From positions 1 through 64,000 of the forward strand of contig NZ_JAGGJU010000002.1 of assembly GCF_017873095.1 (NCBI RefSeq): a stretch of DNA of 64,000 bases. The letters run 5' to 3'. This stretch comes from Heterorhizobium halophytocola. Lineage in GTDB: Bacteria; Pseudomonadota; Alphaproteobacteria; Rhizobiales; Rhizobiaceae. Positions 52,956 through 60,096 of this stretch are shown here, piece after piece (the stretch's first letter is position 1; each line of letters begins with the position of its first letter). Under the pieces are notes generated by a model. The model was given only the letters and a program-made list of their open reading frames with translations. It had not been told where the DNA came from and did not search any database. The translations under genes and the position numbers were made by a program.

Positions 52956-53666
52956 ATGATTGCCGATGTAACCGAGCGACCAGCAGACAGCCCGTCAACA
53001 CGGGCAACGGATATTTATGAGCGCCTGAAGGTCGACATCCTGGCGGCGCGGCTGGAACCGGGGCGCAAATTGCAGATGCGGTTTCTGATGGAGCAATACG
53101 GAGCGGGACAGACACCATTGCGCGAGGCACTCAATCGCCTCAGTGCGGAAGGCTTAGTCGTCGGCAAGGAGCAGCGTGGCTTCTTCGTTAAGTCGATTGA
53201 TCTGGAGGAGCTGCGCGAATTGACAAAGACCCGTTGCTGGGTCGAAGGTCTTGCCCTTCGCGAGTCTATCACCAACGCGACGGCAGAATGGGAAGAGGCG
53301 CTTTTGGTCGCCCATCATCGCCTCGCCCGCACCCCTCGCTCTCTTGATCCGGAAAAATTCGAGGACAATCCCGACTGGGAGCGGAACCATCGTCGGTTTC
53401 ACGCCATCCTGATCGGAAATTGCGGCTCCAAATCGCTGGTCGACTTTTGCGAACAACTGGCCGATCGTCTCTATCGCTATCGCGCGCTGTCAATCCGCAA
53501 GGCGTTTCGCTCCCGCAAAGTCACGGACGAACATGACAAGATCCTCAATGCGGCTTTGGCGGGCCAGGCCGACAACGCAGTGGCGCTGCTGCAACGTCAC
53601 TACGAGCGCACTGCTGAAATCATAGAGTCTGATCTTGGAGCCGCACCGTCTAGTGCGAAAGGATGA
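52956..53666 (+). CDS. GntR-family regulator, FCD (FadR) subgroup
   Basis: 236 residues. Winged HTH at about 20-85 (DIYERLKVDILAARLEPG, then GAGQTPLREALNRLSAEGL) and an all-helical FCD ligand domain with metal-type residues (NHRRFHAILIGNCG, DEHDKILNAALAG). Divergent from the decarboxylase/dioxygenase/hydroxylase genes; in the family such regulators repress until an organic acid binds. Confidence 0.9.
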   Translation: MIADVTERPADSPSTRATDIYERLKVDILAARLEPGRKLQMRFLMEQYGAGQTPLREALNRLSAEGLVVGKEQRGFFVKSIDLEELRELTKTRCWVEGLALRESITNATAEWEEALLVAHHRLARTPRSLDPEKFEDNPDWERNHRRFHAILIGNCGSKSLVDFCEQLADRLYRYRALSIRKAFRSRKVTDEHDKILNAALAGQADNAVALLQRHYERTAEIIESDLGAAPSSAKG

Positions 53667-53992
53667 TCCCACACGCTACCGGTAGATCTTCGATATCACG
53701 CAGACTGGGTCGAAAACGAATTTGGAAACAAACGGTCTGGGCAATTACTTGAGCCGTGAACCGGTGGCTAAGATAATGGCGACCACGAGCGACTTGGCTC
53801 ATTCTGCAACATCGCACAACCTGCTACCCGGAGTGTCAGTTTTACGGTGCTCGGCTTAACTATCAAGGCTTTCAGCCCGCCGTGGTCGCTATGCCCGCCG
53901 AGGAACAGGCTATGATCCGACACGGCAAGCGCGCCTTAGCGTTTTGCTCAACCATCAAGATCGTGACAGCTTGGTCGCAATGCTGGGTATGA

Positions 53993-54163
53993 CGTGCCGT
54001 CGATGCAAACGGTTACGTCCTAGATGCCCTGATACCAAGCCGAAGGAACAAGCGGGCAGCCCTGCGTCTGATACGCGTCAAGTCGGCACGGCAATGCCAG
54101 GGCTTCGTCTCCATCCACGGCTAGGTAGCCAATCTCATTCATGTTCACCGCAAATACCTGACA
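53993..54163 (+). pseudogene. IS6-family transposase relic with internal deletion
   Basis: One frame reads RAVDANGYVLD, then RRNKRAALRLIR, directly followed by SARQCQGFVSIHG, a stop codon, and [13 protein letters not shown]. The first block is the region around the second DDE Asp of rhizobial IS6-family transposases (YRAVDxxGxVLD...RRNKxAA), and the last blocks match their C-terminal end (KSARQxQxFxSIHxxVxNLF). The central part is missing and a stop interrupts the end. Confidence 0.55.
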
Positions 54164-54282
54164 CTTCCGGCGCATGGGCGTCGAAAATGCGCGCATTGCG
54201 GTTGCAGCCATCAATCCGCAGTGCGGCGAGAACGGCGTGTTCGGGCGCGCGAAGACGACCGCAGATTCTGCCCGGTGTCGGG

Positions 54283-54387
54283 ATGGCCAAGATGGACGGC
54301 ATCAATGTCGTCGGCGCCGGTAAGGGCATCGCCAATCACGTCAACATGGTGTCGGCCCTTGACTACGCCAGCAAACTGGCGCGCTGA
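54283..54387 (+). pseudogene. Possible gene tail, unidentified
   Basis: An open stretch ends with [18 protein letters not shown] and YASKLAR before TGA. It looks protein-like in composition but I do not recognise the family, and there is no start or RBS nearby. Could be chance. Confidence 0.15.
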
Positions 54388-54468
54388 AAACTGACGTCTC
54401 TTTTGCCCTTACCCCGTGAAAATAGGTAGTTAAGCTATCGGCCAGATCCGCACATAGAAACACGCTCC

Positions 54469-54927
54469 TCATGAAGTCCGTTGTGGGCGCCTGAAGACAA
54501 GCAGCTTTGAGGTCAGCAATTGCACGGCCTCTTCCCTGTCGTTCTGCGTCTCGCTCTTCAGAATGACGATGCCACGATCGGGCTTGGAGCGAGACGGGCG
54601 GATTTCGGTGATTTCACTGAACACCGTCAGCCGGTCGCCTGGCCTCGTCGGCCGCGGCCAGCTGAGCTCGGTGCCGGCGCCAATCAGTCCGCCGGATATG
54701 CGTGGGCCATCATCGACAAGGGTGCGCATGGTCATGACTGCGACCTGCCAGCCGCTGGCGGCAAGTCCCTTGAAGAAGCTCTCTTCTGCCGCAACCTCAT
54801 CCAGATGGAACGGCTGCGGATCATAGTCTGCCGCAAAAGCCTTGATCGAGGCAGCGTCGATAACGAATTCCCGGCTGGTGAAGCGCTGGCCGACGCGAAG
54901 GTCTTCGAGATAAAGCGAATCTGTCAT
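54469..54927 (-). CDS. MaoC-like dehydratase (hot-dog fold)
   Basis: 152 residues. R-specific hydratase-type motif AADYDPQPFHLD with catalytic Asp and His at about 33-41, then the ASGWQVAVMTMR helix. MaoC proteins hydrate 2-enoyl-CoA compounds or act on polyketide-like acyl-CoAs. Last gene of the molybdenum hydroxylase/CoA-ligase run, separated from benE by a 106-bp spacer containing a long hairpin. Confidence 0.82.
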   Translation of the reverse strand: MTDSLYLEDLRVGQRFTSREFVIDAASIKAFAADYDPQPFHLDEVAAEESFFKGLAASGWQVAVMTMRTLVDDGPRISGGLIGAGTELSWPRPTRPGDRLTVFSEITEIRPSRSKPDRGIVILKSETQNDREEAVQLLTSKLLVFRRPQRTS

Positions 54928-54984
54928 GAATATATGCCTTGTAGCAGTAGGATGGCTCTACCTGAGGGCACCACCGGAATGATA

Positions 54985-55026
54985 GTCGCGCGCCCATGTC
55001 TGTATCGACCGGGGCGGGCGCGCGAC
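54985..55026 (-). other. 11-bp perfect hairpin between benE and maoC genes
   Basis: GTCGCGCGCCC (54985-54995) and GGGCGCGCGAC (55016-55026), 20-nt loop, no T-run on the minus strand. Probably an mRNA processing or stabilising structure, or a weak terminator for the upstream genes. Confidence 0.45.
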
Positions 55027-55033
55027 CAGTGTT

Positions 55034-56308
55034 TCAGGCGGCTTCCCTTTCGGCAAGGTTTGCCTCGGCGGTGGTGCTCACCACTGCGCCTTCCTCGACC
55101 AGCAACGAAATCACCGCCCCGCCGACCAGCGCCCAGAAGGGAGCGCTGATGCCGAACAGCGAGACGTTCGACATCGAGATGATCAGCGCGACGAAGGCGC
55201 CGATCTGATAGCCGGACTGCTTATTGAAAGCGGCCTGGAAGGCCATCAGCAGGACGTTAATCATGGCAAGGCCCGCGATAGCACCGATCAGGGCTGCCGG
55301 CATCTTCAGGATCAGCGGCACGACAAGCCCGGCAAAGATGCCGAATACGGCAAACAACACACCATTGATGACGGTCGCACCATAGCGCAGGCTGCGATCC
55401 TCGCCCGCTTGGTCGGATGAGCAGATGGCCGTCATTGGCCCGGCGATATTGGCGTTGTGGCCACCAAGAAAACCGGCCAGGATGCCGCCAATGCCGGAAA
55501 TGATAGTCATCGCGTTGATTGGCGGATTGTATTTTTCGGCAATCAGGACGCCGGTCGCCTGCGCGTTTTCGGCGCCGACAACGAGGATGGCGAGCGGCAC
55601 GGCGATCGCCAGGAAGGCGCCGAAGGTGAAGCTCGGTGCCGTCAGCTGCGGCCGGACGAAGCTGATAGCGGCATCGCCGGTACCGAACGAGCCGGTGGCC
55701 CAGACGGCCAGCAGCCCGACGATCAGCGCGGTCAGGACCGGTGGCACCACCTTGACGAAGCGCATGGAGAGGAAGAAAGCAAGGATCGTCAATCCGACGA
55801 CCAGCGGCATCTTACCGACCGCGGTCACCGCGCCGATGCCGAAGCGGATCAGCGCGCCCGCGATCATCGCCATGACGATCGGCAGCGGCAGCCAGCGCAT
55901 CACCTTGCCGATCAGCCCTGTGACGCCGAGGATCAGCACAAGAACGCCCGCCATGATGAAGGCGCCGACCGCCTGGTCGAAGCCGAAGGTGGCCAGGCTT
56001 CCGGCCACCAGTGCGGCGCCCGGAATGCTGTAGGCGCCGGTGATCGGCATCTTGTAATAAAGTCCCAGTACCAGGCTGATCAGCCCGCCAAGACCATAGA
56101 TGGCCAGCAGCCAGGCGACCGTCTGACCATTGGTCAGATTGCCGGTGCCGGCAGCGCCGATGACGATCAGCGCCGGCCCGGAGCAGCCGAAGATCGCGGC
56201 CACGAGGCCGGCACTTCCCGTCTTGATGTTGATCGCGCCGGCAAGATCACCCAGCGATGCGGCAAAGCCGGGTCCTCTCTCTACGATTTGTCTTCCTTGA
56301 GCGTCCAT
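55034..56308 (-). CDS. benE: BenE-family benzoate/H+ symporter-like permease
   Basis: 424 residues with about 12 hydrophobic helices. BenE family pieces: AAIFGCSGPALIVIGAA near the N-terminus, MPITGAYSIPGAALVAGSL, and LGGHNANIAGPMTAICS in the middle. Family members import benzoate or related aromatic acids with protons, and this would supply the CoA ligase encoded upstream. ATG at 56308. Confidence 0.88.
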   Translation of the reverse strand: MDAQGRQIVERGPGFAASLGDLAGAINIKTGSAGLVAAIFGCSGPALIVIGAAGTGNLTNGQTVAWLLAIYGLGGLISLVLGLYYKMPITGAYSIPGAALVAGSLATFGFDQAVGAFIMAGVLVLILGVTGLIGKVMRWLPLPIVMAMIAGALIRFGIGAVTAVGKMPLVVGLTILAFFLSMRFVKVVPPVLTALIVGLLAVWATGSFGTGDAAISFVRPQLTAPSFTFGAFLAIAVPLAILVVGAENAQATGVLIAEKYNPPINAMTIISGIGGILAGFLGGHNANIAGPMTAICSSDQAGEDRSLRYGATVINGVLFAVFGIFAGLVVPLILKMPAALIGAIAGLAMINVLLMAFQAAFNKQSGYQIGAFVALIISMSNVSLFGISAPFWALVGGAVISLLVEEGAVVSTTAEANLAEREAA

Positions 56309-56384
56309 GTCCTATCCTCCCGATGGTGACAATCTTCCGCCCGCGTCCTGCGGACGGACCTCCGAATTGTCCGATTTTGTTGGC

Positions 56385-57191
56385 TCAGCGACCGGTAAAG
56401 GCCGGCTTGCGCTTATCGTGGAAGGCCTCGACGCCTTCCTTAAAGTCCTCCGATTGGCGCAGACGACTGTAGTTCAGGCCCTCCAGCTCGATCGCCGTCG
56501 ACAGCAGGGCGTCGTCCGTGTCGTTCAGAAGCTTCTTGGCGGTGCGCTGGGCGAGCGGCGAAAAGCCCCGCAGTTCGCGCACGAGGCTGTCCACGGCGGT
56601 CTCGAGATCACTGTCGGCGACGCATTCTGTGGCGATGCCCCAGTCGAGCGCTGTCTTTGCCGGAATGCGCTTGGAGCGCATGACGATGTCTTTGGTGCGC
56701 GTCACGCCGACGATCTTCTGCAGGCGCGCCGAGCCGCCCGAACCGGGGATCTGGCCGAGCTTCTGTTCCGGCAGTGCGTATTGGCAGGTTTCCGAGACGA
56801 TGCGGAAATCGCAGGCAAGCGAGATCTCGAAACCGACGCCGAAGGCATAGCCGCGATTGGCGGCGATCACCGGCTTTTCGCAGCGCGCAGGCGCCGCGAT
56901 ATTCCAGGCAAGCTTCGACACATGCTCGGGGCTCGCCTCCATAAAGCCCTTGATATTGCCGCCCGACGAGAAGTTCTCGCCCTCGGCGCGCAGCACGATC
57001 ACGCGGATCCGGTTGTCTTCGTCGAGCGCCTCGAATACCAGGCGCAGCTGGTCGCGCGCGGCCATCGAGATGACATTGAACGGTGGACGGTCGAGCACGA
57101 TGTCGGCCCTCTCCTCGGCCATGTCGATGACGACGCCGAAACCGTCGAGATCGGCAAGGCGGGGGTCGGAAAACTGGTAGGTCTCGGTCAT
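56385..57191 (-). CDS. Enoyl-CoA hydratase/isomerase family protein
   Basis: 268 residues of the crotonase fold. The oxyanion-hole loop SSGGNIKGFM (about 68-77) and ANRGYAFGVGFEISLACDF are visible; Glu in PEQKLGQIPGSGG is the likely catalytic acid (second glutamate). It acts on a CoA thioester, consistent with the ligase gene just upstream. Could be a hydratase, isomerase, dehalogenase-like or ring-acting member. Confidence 0.88.
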   Translation of the reverse strand: MTETYQFSDPRLADLDGFGVVIDMAEERADIVLDRPPFNVISMAARDQLRLVFEALDEDNRIRVIVLRAEGENFSSGGNIKGFMEASPEHVSKLAWNIAAPARCEKPVIAANRGYAFGVGFEISLACDFRIVSETCQYALPEQKLGQIPGSGGSARLQKIVGVTRTKDIVMRSKRIPAKTALDWGIATECVADSDLETAVDSLVRELRGFSPLAQRTAKKLLNDTDDALLSTAIELEGLNYSRLRQSEDFKEGVEAFHDKRKPAFTGR

Positions 57192-57222
57192 GGGAATGGG
57201 TTTCCTCTCATGTCTCTTGGAA

Positions 57223-58782
57223 TCAGGACAGTTCGTTCTGGGCGGGGGCCATGCCGCGCTCGGGCGTGTAGTCGCCCGAGACCAGCAAGCGGCGTAAAAG
57301 CTTGCCGACAGGCGATTTTGGGATCTCTTCTACGAAGACGTAGCCGCGCGGCCGGCGAAAATTGGCAAGGCCGGACGCGCGGCAATGGCGGTCGAGGTCG
57401 GTCTCGCTCACATTGCCGCTGCGCTTGACGAAGGCCGTGACGACCTTGCCCCAGCGCTCGTCCGGCAGCCCGACGACCGCGACCTCGAGCACGCCCGGAT
57501 GCAGCGACAGGCAGCTCTCGACCTCGACCGGCGAGACATTCTCGCCGCCCGTGATGATCATGTCGTCCACCCGGCCGGTGACGAAGAGATCACCGTCTTC
57601 GTCATAAAATCCGGTGTCGCCGGTGAAGTACCAGCCCTTACGCAGTGCCTTCTGCGTCGCTTCCGGGCGCTTCCAGTAGCCTTCGAAAGCCTCGTCGCCA
57701 TCCAGAAGCGCGATGATCTGCCCTTCTTCGCCCGGCTGCGCGCGCCCGTCCGGATCGGTGGCGTCGAGCGGGATGACGCGGATCATCTGGTTGAGGCCGG
57801 AGCGGCCGGCCGAGCCCGGCTTGACGGCCGCGGTCTGGTCGATGGTGAAGGTGTAGATCTCGGATGATCCGTAGTGATTGACGAAGAGATCCGGCTCGAA
57901 CTCGGCATTCAACTTCTTCATCAGACCGTCGGTCATCGACGCTCCGGCAAAGCCCAGCTTTTTCACTGAGGCCACCTGTTTGCGGCTGAAGGCCTCGTCA
58001 TGGACGATGTCGTGATAGAGGGTCGGCACGAGATAAAGATTGGTCACCTTGCGCGCCTCGATCGCGGCCAGCGCCACCGGCACGCTGAAGCGCGGCAGGC
58101 AGACGAAGGTTCCGCCGATCAGTGCCGTTGCCAGCAGCGAACGCACGCCCATCGTATGGTAAAGCGGCATGACACCGAGCGTCCGCTCGCCGCGGCCATA
58201 AAGGTTTTGCGCCACGTGGGCGACCGCTGCCGCCCGCTCGGCCTGATGGCGACGCGGCACGCCCTTGGGGGCCGAGGTGGTGCCGGACGTGTAGAGCATC
58301 AGCGACCAGTCGTCGGCTTTCGCCCGCGGCTGCGCCTCGTCTGCTGCCAGCCCCAGAAGATCCGTCAGCGAGCGGGCGCCGTCCGACGCCTCGCCGGCGA
58401 TCAGGCGCGGCAGCGACAGAGCCTCTTCGGTGGCGCCGACCGCCTCGGCCGAGGCGGCCTCGTAGACCAGCGCCTTCGCCTCGCTATCCGTCAGCATATA
58501 GGCCAGTTCATCCGGCTTGGACCGCCAGTTGACGGGGGTGACGATGATGCCCGCAAGCTGGCAGGCCCAGTGCAGGGTCGCGTTCTCCCAGCGGTTCTGC
58601 ATCAGCGTCAGCAAATGATCGCCGGGTTTCAGGCCCATGTCGTCCAGCGCCGAAACGGCAGCGGATACCCGCGCAAACCATTCCCGGTAAGTGAGCTCCA
58701 GTGCGCCATCGGTGATCGCCAGCGCATGCGGGTCGCGTTCGATGGCGGCCAGCAGGCTCGTGCCCAGATCAAGCATGTTCAT
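57223..58782 (-). CDS. Acyl-CoA ligase (class I adenylate-forming)
   Basis: 519 residues. AMP-binding motif YTSGTTSAPKGVPRRH (about 168-183), YGSSEIYTF, the YFTGDTGFYDEDGDLFVTGR core with the hinge Asp, and C-terminal PKSPVGKLLRR with the catalytic Lys. Activates a carboxylic acid to the CoA thioester; BenE and the molybdenum hydroxylase in the operon point to an aromatic or cyclic acid. Start overlaps the stop of the 2Fe-2S gene by 14 bp. Confidence 0.9.
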   Translation of the reverse strand: MNMLDLGTSLLAAIERDPHALAITDGALELTYREWFARVSAAVSALDDMGLKPGDHLLTLMQNRWENATLHWACQLAGIIVTPVNWRSKPDELAYMLTDSEAKALVYEAASAEAVGATEEALSLPRLIAGEASDGARSLTDLLGLAADEAQPRAKADDWSLMLYTSGTTSAPKGVPRRHQAERAAAVAHVAQNLYGRGERTLGVMPLYHTMGVRSLLATALIGGTFVCLPRFSVPVALAAIEARKVTNLYLVPTLYHDIVHDEAFSRKQVASVKKLGFAGASMTDGLMKKLNAEFEPDLFVNHYGSSEIYTFTIDQTAAVKPGSAGRSGLNQMIRVIPLDATDPDGRAQPGEEGQIIALLDGDEAFEGYWKRPEATQKALRKGWYFTGDTGFYDEDGDLFVTGRVDDMIITGGENVSPVEVESCLSLHPGVLEVAVVGLPDERWGKVVTAFVKRSGNVSETDLDRHCRASGLANFRRPRGYVFVEEIPKSPVGKLLRRLLVSGDYTPERGMAPAQNELS

Positions 58783-59278
58783 TCTCCTCCCTGAGACGGT
58801 CGCGCGCCGTCATTGCGGCGCGCAAGATCGGTGCGTAGCCGGTGCAGCGGCAGAGATGCCCGGACAACTGGTCCTTGATCACGGCCTCCGAGGCATACGG
58901 ATCGCGGCGAAACAGAGCATCGAGCGACATCAGGATGCCCGCCGTGCAGAACCCGCATTGCAGGGCGAAATGCTCCTGGAAGGCCTGCTGCAGAATGGAA
59001 AGCCGGCCCGGCGCGATCGCCAGTCCCTCGACGGTGCGCACCGCGGCGCCTTCGATCTGCCCTGCCAGACACAGGCAGGCACGGGCGGCCTCGCCGTCGA
59101 TCTGCACGGTGCAGGCGCCGCAGACGCCGTGCTCGCAGCCGACATGGGTGCCGGTTTCGCCAAGTTCGTGCCGCAGCAGGTCGGTCAGCAGCATGCGGGG
59201 CTCCGCCCGCGTCTCGCGTTCCCGGCCATTGAGGGTGAAGCGGACGGGATGGGTGGTGGATGCGCTCAGCTTCGGCAT
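58769..59278 (-). CDS. 2Fe-2S subunit of a molybdenum hydroxylase (CoxS-like)
   Basis: 169 residues. Plant-type ferredoxin domain with CEHGVCGACTVQIDG (first cluster) and a helical second cluster domain with CGFCTAGILMS and CRCTGY. This is the small subunit of xanthine dehydrogenase-family enzymes, carrying electrons from the molybdenum site to the flavin. Overlaps the FAD subunit gene by 13 bp and the ligase gene by 14 bp. Confidence 0.93.
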   Translation of the reverse strand: MPKLSASTTHPVRFTLNGRERETRAEPRMLLTDLLRHELGETGTHVGCEHGVCGACTVQIDGEAARACLCLAGQIEGAAVRTVEGLAIAPGRLSILQQAFQEHFALQCGFCTAGILMSLDALFRRDPYASEAVIKDQLSGHLCRCTGYAPILRAAMTARDRLREENEHA

Positions 59279-60096
59279 CGGACGGCCTCCTCCATGGTGT
59301 CGCGCCCGAGCCGGCGCACCAGATCGCGGCGATAGCGCGCCGAGGCATGCAGGTCGTCGCGGGCACCCAGTTGCCAGGCAAATTCGTTCAGCGCCTCGTC
59401 GAAGGCGGCATCGTCCGGCGCCGGCAGTTCGACGGCACGCGGCACGTCGGCGACGCCCCCGACCGCCAGGCGATGACCTCCGTCGGGGGTGGCGATGGCA
59501 GCAGAGGCGACAATGGCGAAATCGCCGTGACGACGCGCGACCTCGCGAAAACCGACACCGGTTCCAGCCGCTGTTACCGGCAGAGCAACGGCCTCGATCA
59601 TCTCGTCAGGCCCGACAGCTGTTGCCATCATGCCGAGGAAGAAATCCGCGGCAGGCACGGCACGACGCTTGCGCCGTGAGCGCAGCCGGATCTCGGCATC
59701 GAGGGTCAGACAGGCGAGCGCCAGTTCGGCGCTTGGATCGGCATGGGCAAGCGAGCCGCACACCGTGCCGCGGCTGCGGCTCTGGGCATGGCCGACATAG
59801 GGCAGCATGGCGGCGACCAGCGGCAGGTTCTGCTTCAGGTCCGGCCAGCGCATCAGGTCGGCCTGCCGGACCCCGGCACCGATCACTACCTTGTTCCTAC
59901 GCACCTCGATTGCCGAGAGCGCATCGATCCGCATGATGTCGACCAGCACCTGCGGCCGCGAAAGGCGCATGTTCAGCATCGCGACCAGGGACTGGCCACC
60001 CGCAAGGATGCGGGCTTCATCGCCGATATCGGCAAGGGTCGAGAGGGCTTCATCGAGCGTGTCGGCGCGGACGAAGTCGAAGGGGGCGGGTTTCAT
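59266..60096 (-). CDS. FAD-binding subunit of a molybdenum hydroxylase (CoxM-like)
   Basis: 276 residues. FAD-binding domain of the CO dehydrogenase flavoprotein type: DEARILAGGQSLVAMLNMR near residue 32-50 and the second flavin contact VGHAQSRSRGTVCGSLAHADPSAE. Medium subunit passing electrons onward. ATG overlaps the large-subunit stop (ATGA). Confidence 0.93.
   Translation of the reverse strand: MKPAPFDFVRADTLDEALSTLADIGDEARILAGGQSLVAMLNMRLSRPQVLVDIMRIDALSAIEVRRNKVVIGAGVRQADLMRWPDLKQNLPLVAAMLPYVGHAQSRSRGTVCGSLAHADPSAELALACLTLDAEIRLRSRRKRRAVPAADFFLGMMATAVGPDEMIEAVALPVTAAGTGVGFREVARRHGDFAIVASAAIATPDGGHRLAVGGVADVPRAVELPAPDDAAFDEALNEFAWQLGARDDLHASARYRRDLVRRLGRDTMEEAVRCRS

Larger units (their letters stand above)
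53667..54468. other. 800-bp degraded region between two catabolic clusters
   Basis: No intact gene. It contains an IS6-family transposase relic (53993-54163) and a possible gene tail ending in a stop at 54387. Short frames across it lack start signals. Confidence 0.6.
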
